From contig DBKT01000013.1 in NCBI GenBank assembly GCA_002297365.1, forward strand, positions 1 through 64,000: a stretch of DNA of 64,000 nt, in the 5' to 3' direction. The notes beneath the pieces are model-generated. The model was not told the DNA's origin, did not search any database, and was given only the letters and a program-made list of their open reading frames with translations. Below are positions 9,284 through 18,460 of the stretch, one piece after another. Source of the stretch: Caryophanales bacterium UBA743 (GTDB lineage: Bacteria > Bacillota_I > Bacilli_A > RFN20 > CAG-826). Both the position numbers and the translations under genes were made by a program. The first letter of the stretch is position 1. Each line of letters opens with the position of its first letter.

Positions 9284-10368
9284 AAGCTTTCTCCCCTTTG
9301 ACGCGCAATTTCTTTTTCTGTTTCTTTGCAACCAGCATAAGTTCTAAAACGCTTGTTGCGGCAATGGCGAATTTCTTTTTCCATGTTCTTTGTGTGGTAA
9401 TTGGAAAAATAGACGCCGCAAGACAAAATCAAAGTAATGATGAAGAGAACGATGCTAAGCGCGCCCGCTTGCCCGTAGTTATGTTTTACGGTCACAAGAT
9501 TATAGAGGTACATCATGACCGTTTCCGAACTCTTTAAATATCCGCCTGTCGTCTGAGTGAAAATTTGAGCGATGTCGAAAAGCTGGACGCCGCCAATCAT
9601 CGATGTGATAAAAACATACAAGAAGATTGGTTTCAACAGAGGCATTGTGATGCTCCAGAAGGTTTTTTGAGCACCCGCCCCATCGATGCGGGCCGACTCA
9701 AAGATCGATTCATCGATGCCCATGATGCCAGACATAAGCAATAACGTCGTGTTTCCAAACCACATTAAGCAATTTAAACCGGCGATAATGATATGCGTCC
9801 ACATCTCGTTATTAGCAACGTTAATCAAATTATTCTCATCAACCCATCCCCAAGATATCAAAAGCTGGAAAATAGGGCCGTTCGTTGCAAAAATCATTAA
9901 GAAGAGCATGCCGAAAGCCGAAGCCATAATAAGGTTAGGCATATACATAACCGTCTTCCAGAAACGCTGGCCGCGGATCTTCAAACGAGCATCGGTAAAC
10001 CAAACCGCCAAAGCTAAAGAGATGATAATTTGGGGAATGAAACCGATAATCCAAATCACCATCGTGTTCATCAAATAATAAAGGAAGGTTGGAATGTGGG
10101 CGTTTGCGGTGAATGTATGATTAAAGAAGGTGATCGATGTTGCATCCTCCACGCCCGATTGGAAGATATATTTAAAATTATCGAATCCGCACCAATTAGG
10201 ACCGACGGTGTCTAGCAAATCATCATAGTATTCTTGAAAAGCATAAAGAAACGTTTTCCCTAAAGGAACTAATTGGAACAGAACGAAAGCGACAAAAAAA
10301 GGAACAAGGAACAAATAGCCCCATTTATCATAACGAACGCTCTTTCTCTTTCGTTTTTGGTTATTCAT
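9280..10368 (-). CDS. sugar ABC transporter permease (MalF/MsmF type)
   Basis: A 362-residue CUT1 permease. A basic N-terminus precedes the first membrane segment (YLFLVPFFVAFVLF), a large extracytoplasmic loop follows, and the EAA loop ESARIDGAGAQKTFWSITMP lies near the C-terminal third. The start at 10368 is chosen because GGGAG lies upstream and the residues before it look non-coding. It follows the binding-protein gene by about 70 bases and overlaps the MalG-type gene by four bases. Confidence 0.92.
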   Translation of the reverse strand: MNNQKRKRKSVRYDKWGYLFLVPFFVAFVLFQLVPLGKTFLYAFQEYYDDLLDTVGPNWCGFDNFKYIFQSGVEDATSITFFNHTFTANAHIPTFLYYLMNTMVIWIIGFIPQIIISLALAVWFTDARLKIRGQRFWKTVMYMPNLIMASAFGMLFLMIFATNGPIFQLLISWGWVDENNLINVANNEMWTHIIIAGLNCLMWFGNTTLLLMSGIMGIDESIFESARIDGAGAQKTFWSITMPLLKPIFLYVFITSMIGGVQLFDIAQIFTQTTGGYLKSSETVMMYLYNLVTVKHNYGQAGALSIVLFIITLILSCGVYFSNYHTKNMEKEIRHCRNKRFRTYAGCKETEKEIARQRGESL

Positions 10369-10436
10369 TTTTTTCTCCCTTTCTGATGAAGGGGCAGCGC
10401 CTAAGCGCCACCCCTCAATTTTTTGATAATCAGGAA

Positions 10437-11915
10437 TTAAAGCGTTTTGCCATCCCATGCATCCCATTCAGAGGAGAACTTGAGATTGTTGGCTTTTTCT
10501 TCAACGGTCCTCTTGAAAGCGGCAAGAGCATTAGCATAAGTCGTCGTTTCATTGAAGAAATAGGCCTCGAAGGAATTTTGAATGCCTTCATTCAACGTCT
10601 GGTCATATGGACCAGCATTGCTCATGTCAATCTTTTCTGCGCTTTCTTTGAATAGAGCGATGTGATTCTGCCCACCAAGGAACTCAGAGCCATAGCTTGC
10701 ATCGTTAGCGAGTTTGTTCATGGCTGTCTTGTTGTTGGTATAGTCTTGGGTTTCACGAGTGATGTTTTCGGCAATCGTTGCGTCGCAGGTCAGCTTCTTC
10801 ATAATGTCTTTGATTTCTTCTTTGTTGTCCGTGCCTTTGGCTGCGCAAAGCCAGCTGCCGCCCCAATACCAGGATGCCGGTCCTTTGCAAACCGCATAGT
10901 CACCATAAAGAGTCTTGGTTGTGTCAATGGAACCATCTGGATTCTTTGCTTCATTCATCTTTTTGGCATATCCGTCTGGATCGGCATTCCCAGCGAGGGT
11001 GAAGTTAATTCCCCAAGTGCTATAGAAGAAGCCGAAGGTCTTCTTGCCGGTTGCGGTAACATTGCCTTTTTCATCTTTCAAAGCATGTCCGTCTGGTCCT
11101 TGGTCGGCTTGCCATTGAGCGCTCCAAAGAGGAGCGTCATCAATATATTTTTTATCAGCGTAATCTTTGGTGTTGACAATCCATTTTTTGATTTCTGGAT
11201 CAAGGCGGATGGTATTGTCGTTTGTTACCCATTTATCCGTCATGTTATTGGAGTATGGGCGGTAATTGTCAGCAAAACCAGAAAGCATTTTGACGTTAGC
11301 GGTCTTCATTTGAGCCGCGACTTCATTGAATTTTGTCCAATCGGAAATCTTTTCCTGAACTCGGGCTGGATCATCTGTCCCCAAAACAGATTTCGCAATA
11401 TCGCGACGATAAGCAAAAAGCCCAGGGGTGGCTTGCCAGCTTGTCGCCTTTAAATGGCCATCATAAGTAACAATATCTTGAGTGTATTTGTATTGGTCGG
11501 CAAGATCTTCTGCGGTTAAACCGATGTCTGTCTTTAAGTCCAGAGTATAAGATGTCTTGGTGTATTTTGTCGCATAGTCTGCTTCGATAAGGAACATATC
11601 AACCTTATCATCGGCAGCGGCCTTATCTTGGCCTTTTAATTTTTCGTCTAATTTGTTTTGATAATTGTTGTTGTCGTTTGGCTCAATAACGAATTTAACC
11701 TCAACGCCATTCTTTAAGGTGTAGGTCTTTTTGGTCCCTTCTCCCTTAATGGTTACATCAGGGTAGAAGCCTTCAAAACGTTCTTGGAATTCCGTATTCC
11801 AGCACATAATGTTAAGGACCTTACCGTTTTCCTCTGTTTTTGTTTCGGAACAACCAGCTAACGCTAAGAGCCCGGTTGTAGAGATGGCGAGTGCCGCAAG
11901 CATTGATTTTTTCAT
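10437..11915 (-). CDS. sugar-binding lipoprotein of ABC importer
   Basis: A 492-residue extracellular solute-binding protein (SBP_bac_1 type). The lipoprotein signal peptide ends LLALAGC, with the lipid Cys near residue 22. The start at 11915 is fixed by GGAGG nine bases upstream. The mature protein is rich in aromatic and acidic residues, as usual in carbohydrate binders. It lies 30 bases after lacI with no terminator between, so regulator and importer appear co-transcribed. A beta-linked gluco-oligosaccharide is the likely ligand, judged from the neighbouring phosphorylases. Confidence 0.9.
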   Translation of the reverse strand: MKKSMLAALAISTTGLLALAGCSETKTEENGKVLNIMCWNTEFQERFEGFYPDVTIKGEGTKKTYTLKNGVEVKFVIEPNDNNNYQNKLDEKLKGQDKAAADDKVDMFLIEADYATKYTKTSYTLDLKTDIGLTAEDLADQYKYTQDIVTYDGHLKATSWQATPGLFAYRRDIAKSVLGTDDPARVQEKISDWTKFNEVAAQMKTANVKMLSGFADNYRPYSNNMTDKWVTNDNTIRLDPEIKKWIVNTKDYADKKYIDDAPLWSAQWQADQGPDGHALKDEKGNVTATGKKTFGFFYSTWGINFTLAGNADPDGYAKKMNEAKNPDGSIDTTKTLYGDYAVCKGPASWYWGGSWLCAAKGTDNKEEIKDIMKKLTCDATIAENITRETQDYTNNKTAMNKLANDASYGSEFLGGQNHIALFKESAEKIDMSNAGPYDQTLNEGIQNSFEAYFFNETTTYANALAAFKRTVEEKANNLKFSSEWDAWDGKTL

Positions 11916-11945
11916 GAAATTAATTCCTCCTTTCAATGTCGCAAT

Positions 11946-12971
11946 TTATTTTTCCGATGTTGTTTCACCGGTTGAAACCTGAATGGTTCCTCCTTTTTGA
12001 AGAAAGCCTTTTACTTTGATTGTTTTCGGAACAAAGAGCTTTGGTTCCTCGATGCGTGAGACAAGCTCTTCCACGGCAAAGCGGCCGATTTTATCACTGT
12101 CTTGGCAATAAGTGGTTAGAGATGGTTCAATCATTCTAGAAAGAGAGATGCCGTCATACCCCGCTATAGAAACGCCTCTTACGTAGGTGGCGTTCTTCGA
12201 GCTAAGCAAAGCAAGCGCGCTGATATCATCCGGACAAAGAACGCAGGTTGGTTTCTCTCTAAGGGAGACAAGCTCTTTGAAAGCAAGACGCACAGAATCA
12301 GGGTCGTGGTAACGAGCTGGAAGAAGATATTTGTCGTTTATCTCCAGGCCTAATTCGCGAAGGGCTCTAAGATAACCGGCAATTCTTTTATGGGTAACGC
12401 CCGTATCCTCGCCATGAATGAAAGCGATTCTCCTATGGCCTTGTTGATAAGCGTATTTTACAAGCTCATAGCTCCCATCCTCGTTGTCCGACATAATAGA
12501 AGAGCATCCTTCAAACATATGATCGATGCTGACAACAGGAATGCCACTATAAGCGAGCTCAGAAACATCTGGATCAAAGAAATCCACGGATGTGATAACC
12601 ACGCCATCAATTCCTCTTGATTTCACATGTTGGAGATAAGAAGGCGTCAATCCAGAATAATTTCCGTTATTAATAAAGGTCAAATCATAGCCTTTTGCTT
12701 CTGCAGCAACTTTTAGCGAGTTAAGGATAGAAGAGAAATATTCATGCCTAAGACCACTACCTGTTTCGTCAACGAAAAGAACACCTATGGTGAAAGATCT
12801 ATGCATTTTAAGCGTTCTAGCGAAACTGGATGGAACATAGCCCATCTCTCGCGCCGCGTCTTTGACAAGCTTTTGAGTAGTTTGAGAAATCTCTTTGCTG
12901 CCATTTAAAGCTTTGGACACGGTCGCATTGCTAAGATTTAGTCTTTTTGCAATATCAGAAATCTTTGCCAT
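11946..12971 (-). CDS. LacI-family transcriptional repressor
   Basis: A 341-residue LacI/GalR regulator. The N-terminal HTH reads KISDIAKRLNLSNATVSKALNG, split by the hinge helix sequence GYVPSSFARTL, followed by a periplasmic-binding-protein-like effector domain (residues ~60-330). It heads the operon lacI-SBP-malF-malG-GH94 and is divergent from the cellobiose-phosphorylase-like gene at 13275. Operator-like palindromes with a central CG, typical for this family, lie in both promoters, indicating autorepression and control of both arms. Confidence 0.93.
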   Translation of the reverse strand: MAKISDIAKRLNLSNATVSKALNGSKEISQTTQKLVKDAAREMGYVPSSFARTLKMHRSFTIGVLFVDETGSGLRHEYFSSILNSLKVAAEAKGYDLTFINNGNYSGLTPSYLQHVKSRGIDGVVITSVDFFDPDVSELAYSGIPVVSIDHMFEGCSSIMSDNEDGSYELVKYAYQQGHRRIAFIHGEDTGVTHKRIAGYLRALRELGLEINDKYLLPARYHDPDSVRLAFKELVSLREKPTCVLCPDDISALALLSSKNATYVRGVSIAGYDGISLSRMIEPSLTTYCQDSDKIGRFAVEELVSRIEEPKLFVPKTIKVKGFLQKGGTIQVSTGETTSEK

Positions 12972-12987
12972 TGCCTTTTTCCTAACT

Positions 12988-13062
12988 ACGAAATCGTTTT
13001 CGTTATCTCAATGCTAATTTTCTAAAATTTGCTTGTCAAGCCAAAATTTGTAAGCGTTTACA
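12988..13062 (-). promoter_or_regulatory. lacI operon promoter with LacI-type operator and cre site
   Basis: On the minus strand: -35 TTGACA (13034-13039), 17-bp spacer, -10 TAGCAT (13011-13016). A 16-bp near-palindrome ACGAAATCGTTTTCGT (12988-13003) lies just downstream of the -10, a repressing position. Just upstream of the -35 is TGTAAGCGTTTACA (13049-13062), a perfect match to the CcpA cre consensus. Binding is inferred from sequence only. Confidence 0.75.
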
Positions 13063-13136
13063 TTTCGATTTTTCCTATACTTTAGATAGGGTGTAATCTT
13101 TTCGTTGTTTTTTCGTAACAGAAAATTTTTTTCGGC

Positions 13137-13189
13137 TTGTAATCGATACTTTTTGCTTTAGAATGAAAATATAACGAAAACGTTTAAGC
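13137..13189 (+). promoter_or_regulatory. promoter and second LacI-type operator for the 13275 gene
   Basis: TTGTAA (13137-13142) and TAGAAT (13159-13164) with a 16-bp spacer form a plausible promoter. ACGAAAACGTTTAAGC (13174-13189) shares its left half and CG centre with the operator at 12988-13003 and covers the expected transcription start. Confidence 0.55.
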
Positions 13190-13274
13190 GTCGATATTGC
13201 CTATATTATCGTCCTTGTGAATACGTATGCGTTATTATTAATAACTTTTAATCAGTAAAAATGAGGAAAAATTT

Positions 13275-15698
13275 ATGAAATATGGATATTTTGACGACAA
13301 AAACAAAGAGTATGTCATTGAAACGCCACGAACTCCTTCCCCTTGGATAAACTACTTAGGCCAAGATCATTTCTTTTCTCTCATTTCCAATACTGCTGGA
13401 GGATACAGCTTTGATACAGATGCCAAATTAAGACGCATTACGCGTTATAGATACAATGACGTTCCAAGAGATTTCGATGGACGCCATTTTTACGTCAATG
13501 AAAAAGGCGTTATTTGGTCTCCAACATATCTTCCTAGTAAGACGCAGCTCGATTTCTATGAATGTAGACATGGGTTGGGGTATAGCGTCATTACGGGAAA
13601 GAAAAACGGCCTTGCAATTCGTTGCACCTTCTTTGTTCCGAATGATGCTCATTGTGAAATTCAATACATTCAGTTAAGAAACGAAACCAACGAGAAGAAA
13701 ACCTTCTCCTTCTTCGCTCAAGAGGAATGGTGTTTATGGAATGCGAGCGACGATGGAGAAAACTTTCAAAGAAACCTCTCCACCGGTGAAGTCGAATGCT
13801 ATAACGGCATCATCTACCATAAAACGGAGTTCAGAGAAAGAAGAAACCACTACGCCTTCTATTATGTGAATCATGAGACCAGCCATTTCGAATCTGATCG
13901 CGATTCTTTTTTGGGTATGCATAATGGGTACGATCATCCAGAAGAAGTCTTTAAAAATAAATTAGGGGACCATGTGGCATCAGGCTGGCATCCGATTGCC
14001 GCTCATCAAATCGATTTGGAGCTCCAAGCGAATGAAGAAAAGAGCTTAATTTTCATTCTCGGCTATTGCGAAATCAAGGAAGGAGAAAAGAAATTTATTG
14101 CCCCTGACGTCATCAATAAAAAACCGGCTGAAGATATCATCGAGCAATTCAATTCCGATGAAAAAGTAATACACGCCCTCGCTCTTTTGAAGAAAAAGAT
14201 GAATTCCTTCCTAGAGATTTACCATGCTGAAACCGGAAACGAGAAACTTGACCGCATGGCAAACATTTGGAATCCATACCAAAGCATCATCACTTATTGC
14301 ATGTCGAGAAGCGCATCTTATTACGAATCCGGGATCGGAAGAGGGATGGGTTTCCGGGATTCTTGCCAAGATTTGCTCGGCTTTGTTCATATGATTCCTT
14401 TAAAAGCAAGACAAAGAATCCTTGATATTGCAGCCATTCAAAAAGAAGATGGCTCCACTTACCATCAATACCAGCCGTTAACCAAAAAGGGAAATTCCGC
14501 TATCGGCGGAGGCTTTAACGACGATCCTTTGTGGTTGGTTGCCGCAACAAGCGCATATATAAAAGAAACGGGTGATTATTCCATCTTAAAAGAAGAAGTT
14601 TCTTTCGATAATAAAGCGGGAAGTGAGAAGCCGTTATTGGAACATCTTAGACGCTCCATCCATTTTACGATGAATAATTTGGGCCCACATAAGCTCCCGC
14701 TCATTGGAAGGGCGGATTGGAACGATTGCTTGAATTTAAACTGTTTTAGCACAACTCCAGGAGAATCTTTCCAAACCACAGAGAATAAAGGCTCAGGAAA
14801 AGTCGCAGAATCCGTCTTTATTGCAGGCATGTTTGTCTTATATTCGAATGAATACGCAAGGATTCTTTCTCATTTGGGTTTGAAAGAAGAAGAAAAAGAA
14901 ATCCTCGAAGCAAAAAAGAAAATGGAAGAGGCAACCATCAAATACGGCTTTGATGGTGAGTATTTCCTTCGTGCCTATGACGCTTCGGGAAAGAAAGTTG
15001 GTTCCCACGAAAACGAAGAAGGGAAAATTTTTATAGAACCGCAGGGTTTCTGCGTCATGGCTGGAATCGGCCACAACTTAGGATACGGCAAGAAGGCGTT
15101 GGCGAGCGCTAAGAAGTATCTAGGGTGTAAATATGGCTTAGAGCTTCTTTCCCCCGCATACCACACCTACCACGTGGAATTGGGGGAAATCTCCTCTTAC
15201 CCGCCAGGATATAAAGAAAACGGGGCAGTTTTTAACCATAACAACCCATGGGTGACGATCGCTCATTGCATAGAAAAAGAAGCGGAAGAAGCATATGCTC
15301 TTTATATCAAAAACTGCCCTGCTTTCATTGAAGAGGAAAGCGATATCCATTACACAGAACCCTATGTCTATTCTCAAATGATCGCAGGTCATGAAGCAAT
15401 CCATTATGGGCAGGCTAAGAATAGCTGGTTGACAGGTTCTGCTTCTTGGTCTTTGGTGGCCTTGCAAGAATACCTTCTTGGGATTCGTGCGGATTATGAC
15501 GGCTTGATTGTGGACCCGTGCTTACCCAATAAGAAATTTCCGTACCTACACATCCAAAGAAAGTTCCGTGGAAACACCTATGATATTGAAATCCATAACG
15601 TAAAAAACGCTTCTTTGTACGTGGATGGGGAAAAGATAGAAGGGAACCTTATCCCCTTTAAACCGCAAAAGGAGATAATACGTGTAATAATGAAATGA
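13275..15698 (+). CDS. cellobiose/cellodextrin phosphorylase (GH94)
   Basis: An 807-residue cytoplasmic GH94 enzyme. The N-terminus (MKYGYFDDKNKEYVI, then TPSPWINYLG and SNTAGGYSFD) closely follows known cellobiose phosphorylases, and length matches (about 800-820). The catalytic Asp motif GRADWNDCLNLN is near residue 478, and the phosphate-site region GSASWSLVALQEY is near residue 722. It converts cellobiose and phosphate to glucose 1-phosphate and glucose. The start follows GAGGAAAAATTT. It is single, divergent from lacI, with an operator at its promoter. Confidence 0.9.
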   Translation: MKYGYFDDKNKEYVIETPRTPSPWINYLGQDHFFSLISNTAGGYSFDTDAKLRRITRYRYNDVPRDFDGRHFYVNEKGVIWSPTYLPSKTQLDFYECRHGLGYSVITGKKNGLAIRCTFFVPNDAHCEIQYIQLRNETNEKKTFSFFAQEEWCLWNASDDGENFQRNLSTGEVECYNGIIYHKTEFRERRNHYAFYYVNHETSHFESDRDSFLGMHNGYDHPEEVFKNKLGDHVASGWHPIAAHQIDLELQANEEKSLIFILGYCEIKEGEKKFIAPDVINKKPAEDIIEQFNSDEKVIHALALLKKKMNSFLEIYHAETGNEKLDRMANIWNPYQSIITYCMSRSASYYESGIGRGMGFRDSCQDLLGFVHMIPLKARQRILDIAAIQKEDGSTYHQYQPLTKKGNSAIGGGFNDDPLWLVAATSAYIKETGDYSILKEEVSFDNKAGSEKPLLEHLRRSIHFTMNNLGPHKLPLIGRADWNDCLNLNCFSTTPGESFQTTENKGSGKVAESVFIAGMFVLYSNEYARILSHLGLKEEEKEILEAKKKMEEATIKYGFDGEYFLRAYDASGKKVGSHENEEGKIFIEPQGFCVMAGIGHNLGYGKKALASAKKYLGCKYGLELLSPAYHTYHVELGEISSYPPGYKENGAVFNHNNPWVTIAHCIEKEAEEAYALYIKNCPAFIEEESDIHYTEPYVYSQMIAGHEAIHYGQAKNSWLTGSASWSLVALQEYLLGIRADYDGLIVDPCLPNKKFPYLHIQRKFRGNTYDIEIHNVKNASLYVDGEKIEGNLIPFKPQKEIIRVIMK

Positions 15699-15960
15699 TA
15701 GTGCGTGACTTATTCGTAGAAATAGCGCTGAAAAACATTGCTTTGGCTGCAGATTTCTATGAATGCATGCTATTTATTATTTATTTTTCCATGAAAGAAA
15801 ACGATTAATCTCTATTGGCGTTAGCAACATGAAAAGAACGTCTTCTCAAAAGCCGATTTCGACGTTCAAAAATGCGCGATCTCCTTATTGCTCAAAGCTT
15901 TTAAGCGCAAGAAAACTCAAAAACTTATTCTACAAATTTAAGTGATGTTCCAAGCTTAGA

Positions 15961-16269
15961 TTATTCAACAAAGAAAGTGTGTTTCGTAACCCACTTCTTC
16001 ATTTTGATTGTAACCCAAAGGCCATAAATGCCAAACGTAATAACGGTAAGCAAAAGCCATTTAATCCAATTTCCAAATAATTGTAAGGCATTCCCGTCAA
16101 AACGAAGTCTTTTTCCTTCAATCACCGTATGTTTTACTTCCCAGTTAACCAACATACATTTTGCCCAAGGAAAGCAAATTCCTAAGGTGCAAACGGTGAT
16201 AATCGTTCCAAGAATGCACCAACCGATTTGTTGCAAAAGGCCACCATCAAAATAAGATTCTTTTTCCAT
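15961..16269 (-). CDS. small membrane protein, DUF898/YjgN-like
   Basis: A 102-residue protein with two predicted membrane segments. Short family signatures are visible: GKRLRFDGNALQLFGNWIKW and LLTVITFGIYGLW, both typical of DUF898/YjgN proteins of unknown function. The start at 16269 is set by a strong GAGGGGG site; the reading frame upstream of it lacks coding character. Confidence 0.7.
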   Translation of the reverse strand: MEKESYFDGGLLQQIGWCILGTIITVCTLGICFPWAKCMLVNWEVKHTVIEGKRLRFDGNALQLFGNWIKWLLLTVITFGIYGLWVTIKMKKWVTKHTFFVE

Positions 16270-16507
16270 AATTTCCCCCTCACTTTTTATTAACGGCATC
16301 TTCATTATATAAAAAGCGTTCCTATTCGCAATAACTAAAAAACAACAGCACCTATCGTTCCATAGGAATATACAAAAAATCTGGCACATTTTGTATCAAA
16401 CCTATGCTTTTATTATGCGTCCGGTTGCCTATTTTAAAACGATTTGCGTACATCTCTTGCAAAGTGCATACGGTTGAAAAGAAAAAACCTGGCTCCGTAA
16501 CTTTTAA

Positions 16508-16533
16508 TGGGGATGGCAAAATCGCCATCCCCA
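16508..16533. other. perfect 10-bp hairpin in a gene-free stretch
   Basis: Between 16270 and 16596 there is no gene. The stretch holds a hairpin with arms TGGGGATGGC and GCCATCCCCA and a six-base loop. Neither side has a proper T-run, so it is a poor intrinsic terminator on either strand. It could mark the old downstream boundary of the ssrA transcript. Confidence 0.5.
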
Positions 16534-16596
16534 TCCATCCCCATAAATCCAACCCCATAAAAAGTTAGAAAGCCCAGAATTTTGGGGGACGTTTCA

Positions 16597-16701
16597 TACA
16601 CATTGATGGAGTCGAGGGGAATTGAACCCCTGTCCGAAGAATCTCCCGCAAGGACCTCTACAGTTTAGGTCCTATCATGATTTGACCAATTGGCACGATA
16701 A
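16597..16701 (-). repeat. 105-bp copy of the ssrA 3' end (attachment-site duplication)
   Basis: 16597-16701 matches 18038-18142 with six mismatches over 105 bases. It contains the tRNA-like T-arm and acceptor 3' side of tmRNA plus nine bases beyond. In this copy the 3' CCA is TCA and no tmRNA body follows, so it cannot be functional. Such an end duplication is the classic footprint of integration at the ssrA 3' end. Confidence 0.88.
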
Positions 16702-16721
16702 AACGAAAGCGTTACCAAACA

Positions 16722-16925
16722 TTAACACAATTTTTCGTATTCCCAGCTTTTATAAAGGACAAGGGCAAAAGGCATGCTGTTCGGCGTTTCAATCAAGATC
16801 GAACCGTCTTCATATATTTCACACACCAGTCCAATGGTTTCTTTTGGGACATGTATCGACTCATTGCCATAAAACGTGTCCTTATCAATCAAGGTTTTGA
16901 TGCTGCTTCCCATCTTTATTCCCAT
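16722..16925 (-). CDS. small hypothetical protein in the ssrA island
   Basis: A 67-residue protein, not recognised. It begins at 16925 by the SD AGGAG, which lies eight bases upstream. The sequence looks like a small beta-barrel (GLVCEIYEDGSILIETP). It follows the 172-residue gene by 11 bases and is likely co-transcribed. It may be a partner or immunity-type protein, but nothing in the sequence proves that. Confidence 0.55.
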   Translation of the reverse strand: MGIKMGSSIKTLIDKDTFYGNESIHVPKETIGLVCEIYEDGSILIETPNSMPFALVLYKSWEYEKLC

Positions 16926-16936
16926 TTTTTGTCTCC

Positions 16937-17455
16937 TCATGGTATTAAAGTTAGTAGTCTAACTCGTCCATCTTTCTGTATTTGCCAAGCCGTGGTAACA
17001 ACGCAATTGTTAAGGGTTGTTTTTGCTTCCGCATTAAATGTGTATTGATTTATGGATTTGAAAGAAAGGGTGCAAAAATCGGTATTAAATTTTATATCAT
17101 TGATCAATTTTTGCTCATTGCTTTCGGAATAACCTAATTTTTTTAGAAAAACACTTTTATCTCTCCCAATTTGTTTTGTCAAAAGATACGTAATTTTGGA
17201 AGGTTCAATTAGCGCATCTTCGCTTTTAAGAAATTTTCTAAAATATTTTACAAACATTTCGCAATATTCTGCTTCATGAATTCTATAGTCGGGAAAATGT
17301 ATCTTTAAATCAAGATCATCCATTCCAAACACATATATTAGAACGAGATTCCGCATGTCCCTTTCTTTCAAATCCAACAAAGAAGCTTTTCTGTATCGGC
17401 CGTCATTTGGATCGTAAGTTTGTAAATGGTCGCCTCCACCAATTTTTAAATTCAT
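16937..17455 (-). CDS. hypothetical protein in the ssrA island
   Basis: A 172-residue soluble protein, not recognised. The N-terminus GGGDHLQTYDPNDGRY resembles the start of small proteins found in phage and mobile DNA, but I cannot name a family. A helical middle and a short C-terminal strand region follow. It is the main cargo of the small island and is divergent from the XRE regulator at 17548. Confidence 0.6.
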   Translation of the reverse strand: MNLKIGGGDHLQTYDPNDGRYRKASLLDLKERDMRNLVLIYVFGMDDLDLKIHFPDYRIHEAEYCEMFVKYFRKFLKSEDALIEPSKITYLLTKQIGRDKSVFLKKLGYSESNEQKLINDIKFNTDFCTLSFKSINQYTFNAEAKTTLNNCVVTTAWQIQKDGRVRLLTLIP

Positions 17456-17547
17456 GCTTTTCTCCTTTGTTATTGGACTATTTAATTGTCATTGAAATTA
17501 CTCTTTTCTTCAATTATATTTTATTCGTTAAACTTTTATTTAGTTTT

Positions 17548-17982
17548 ATGATTAAAAATTGGAATCTCCGTTTGAAAGAAAAAAGGTTACAAGCGAGTCT
17601 AACGCTAAGCCAAGTAAGCGAAATGAACAGCAAACATCTATCTCAGCAATCCCTTATCAAATACGAAAAAGGGCAAATCTGCCCACAAATTGATACTCTA
17701 GAAGAGCTATGCCAAATCTATAAAACAGACATTAATTATATTATGTATGGTTCGGAGAATCTAAATATCGCAATCAACAAAAGCGATATGTTAATTACCA
17801 TTTGGTATCTGATGGTCTCAAATCAAATTGAGCTCATTGGCGATACTTTGGCTATCAAAAACGAAAGCCTAAAAAAACAGATTTTTTGCTTAAATGTATT
17901 TGTTGAAGAAAAAGGTATTTCATCCATGAAAGACCTATACAGCTTAATAGCGGGGATCAAAAACATGAAGCAGGATGTGTAA
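17548..17982 (+). CDS. XRE-family HTH regulator in the ssrA island
   Basis: A 144-residue protein with an N-terminal HTH_3 domain (residues ~4-62; LRLKEKRLQASLTLSQVSEM, SQQSLIKYEKG, then PQIDTLEELCQIY) and a helical C-terminal part. The start at 17548 gives the normal XRE N-terminus; the frame upstream is hydrophobic and unlike a coding region. Probably represses itself and the divergent two-gene unit. It ends 63 bases before the tmRNA 3' end. Confidence 0.8.
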   Translation: MIKNWNLRLKEKRLQASLTLSQVSEMNSKHLSQQSLIKYEKGQICPQIDTLEELCQIYKTDINYIMYGSENLNIAINKSDMLITIWYLMVSNQIELIGDTLAIKNESLKKQIFCLNVFVEEKGISSMKDLYSLIAGIKNMKQDV

Positions 17983-18044
17983 TAAAGCATCGTGAATTTA
18001 CATCCCGATACGAAAAGCCCTGTTGAAGTAATTAAAATACACAT

Positions 18045-18443
18045 TGGTGGAGTCGAGGGGAATTGAACCCCTGTCCGAAGAATCTCCCACAAGGACCTCT
18101 ACAGTTTAGGTCCTATCATGATTTAACTAACTGGTACGATAAGGCCAAGTCCAATTAGCGAGGCTAAGAGGGTTTTCGTCGCCTTTCCCTAGCCAAGGAT
18201 TGGCGCTTATCACCTTATTTAGCGCCCTGACCGTTAGTAAGGTGCGAAACTAACGGAGGACGTGCTCCTCCTAGACGATGCTAGGAAACCCGTAGGTTAC
18301 TGATTAAGCGGCAGCATACGAAACGCGTTGAGCGCGGTTCGCATAGATATAACTGTTGTCAGTTATTGTTTTTCGATGTTAAAGCTCATCACGCTACTGC
18401 AGTCCAGGCAAGATCGGTTCCCCGTCAAAACCAGAACGACCCC
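18045..18443 (-). ncRNA. ssrA: transfer-messenger RNA (tmRNA)
   Basis: Reading the minus strand, the 5' end GGGGTCGTTCTGGTTTTGAC (18443 downwards) and the 3' end CCCCTCGACTCCACCA (to 18045) form the tRNA-like domain of bacterial tmRNA. The tag reading frame is at 18304-18360: from GAC it translates as DNSYIYANRAQRVSYAAA followed by TAA; the exact resume codon is not certain. The size (about 399 nt) is normal. tmRNA rescues stalled ribosomes with SmpB. Confidence 0.93.
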
Positions 18444-18460
18444 ATAAGCTCAAATCATTT

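Noticed and set aside
10662..11453. 263-codon plus-strand reading frame opposite the sugar-binding protein
   Set aside because: It is antisense to a clear lipoprotein gene, has no ribosome binding site and no recognisable domain.
16508..16533. Intrinsic terminator for ssrA or the DUF898-like gene
   Set aside because: The stem is perfect but neither strand has a U-run, and it lies on the far side of the island from intact ssrA.
16605..16701. A second tmRNA or a tRNA gene
   Set aside because: Only the 3' part of ssrA is present, the CCA is TCA, and no 5' half or tRNA anticodon arm follows.
18038..18142. Tandem duplication of ssrA by simple replication error
   Set aside because: The copies are 1.34 kb apart with foreign-type genes between, and the repeat is exactly a 3'-end segment as left by site-specific integration.
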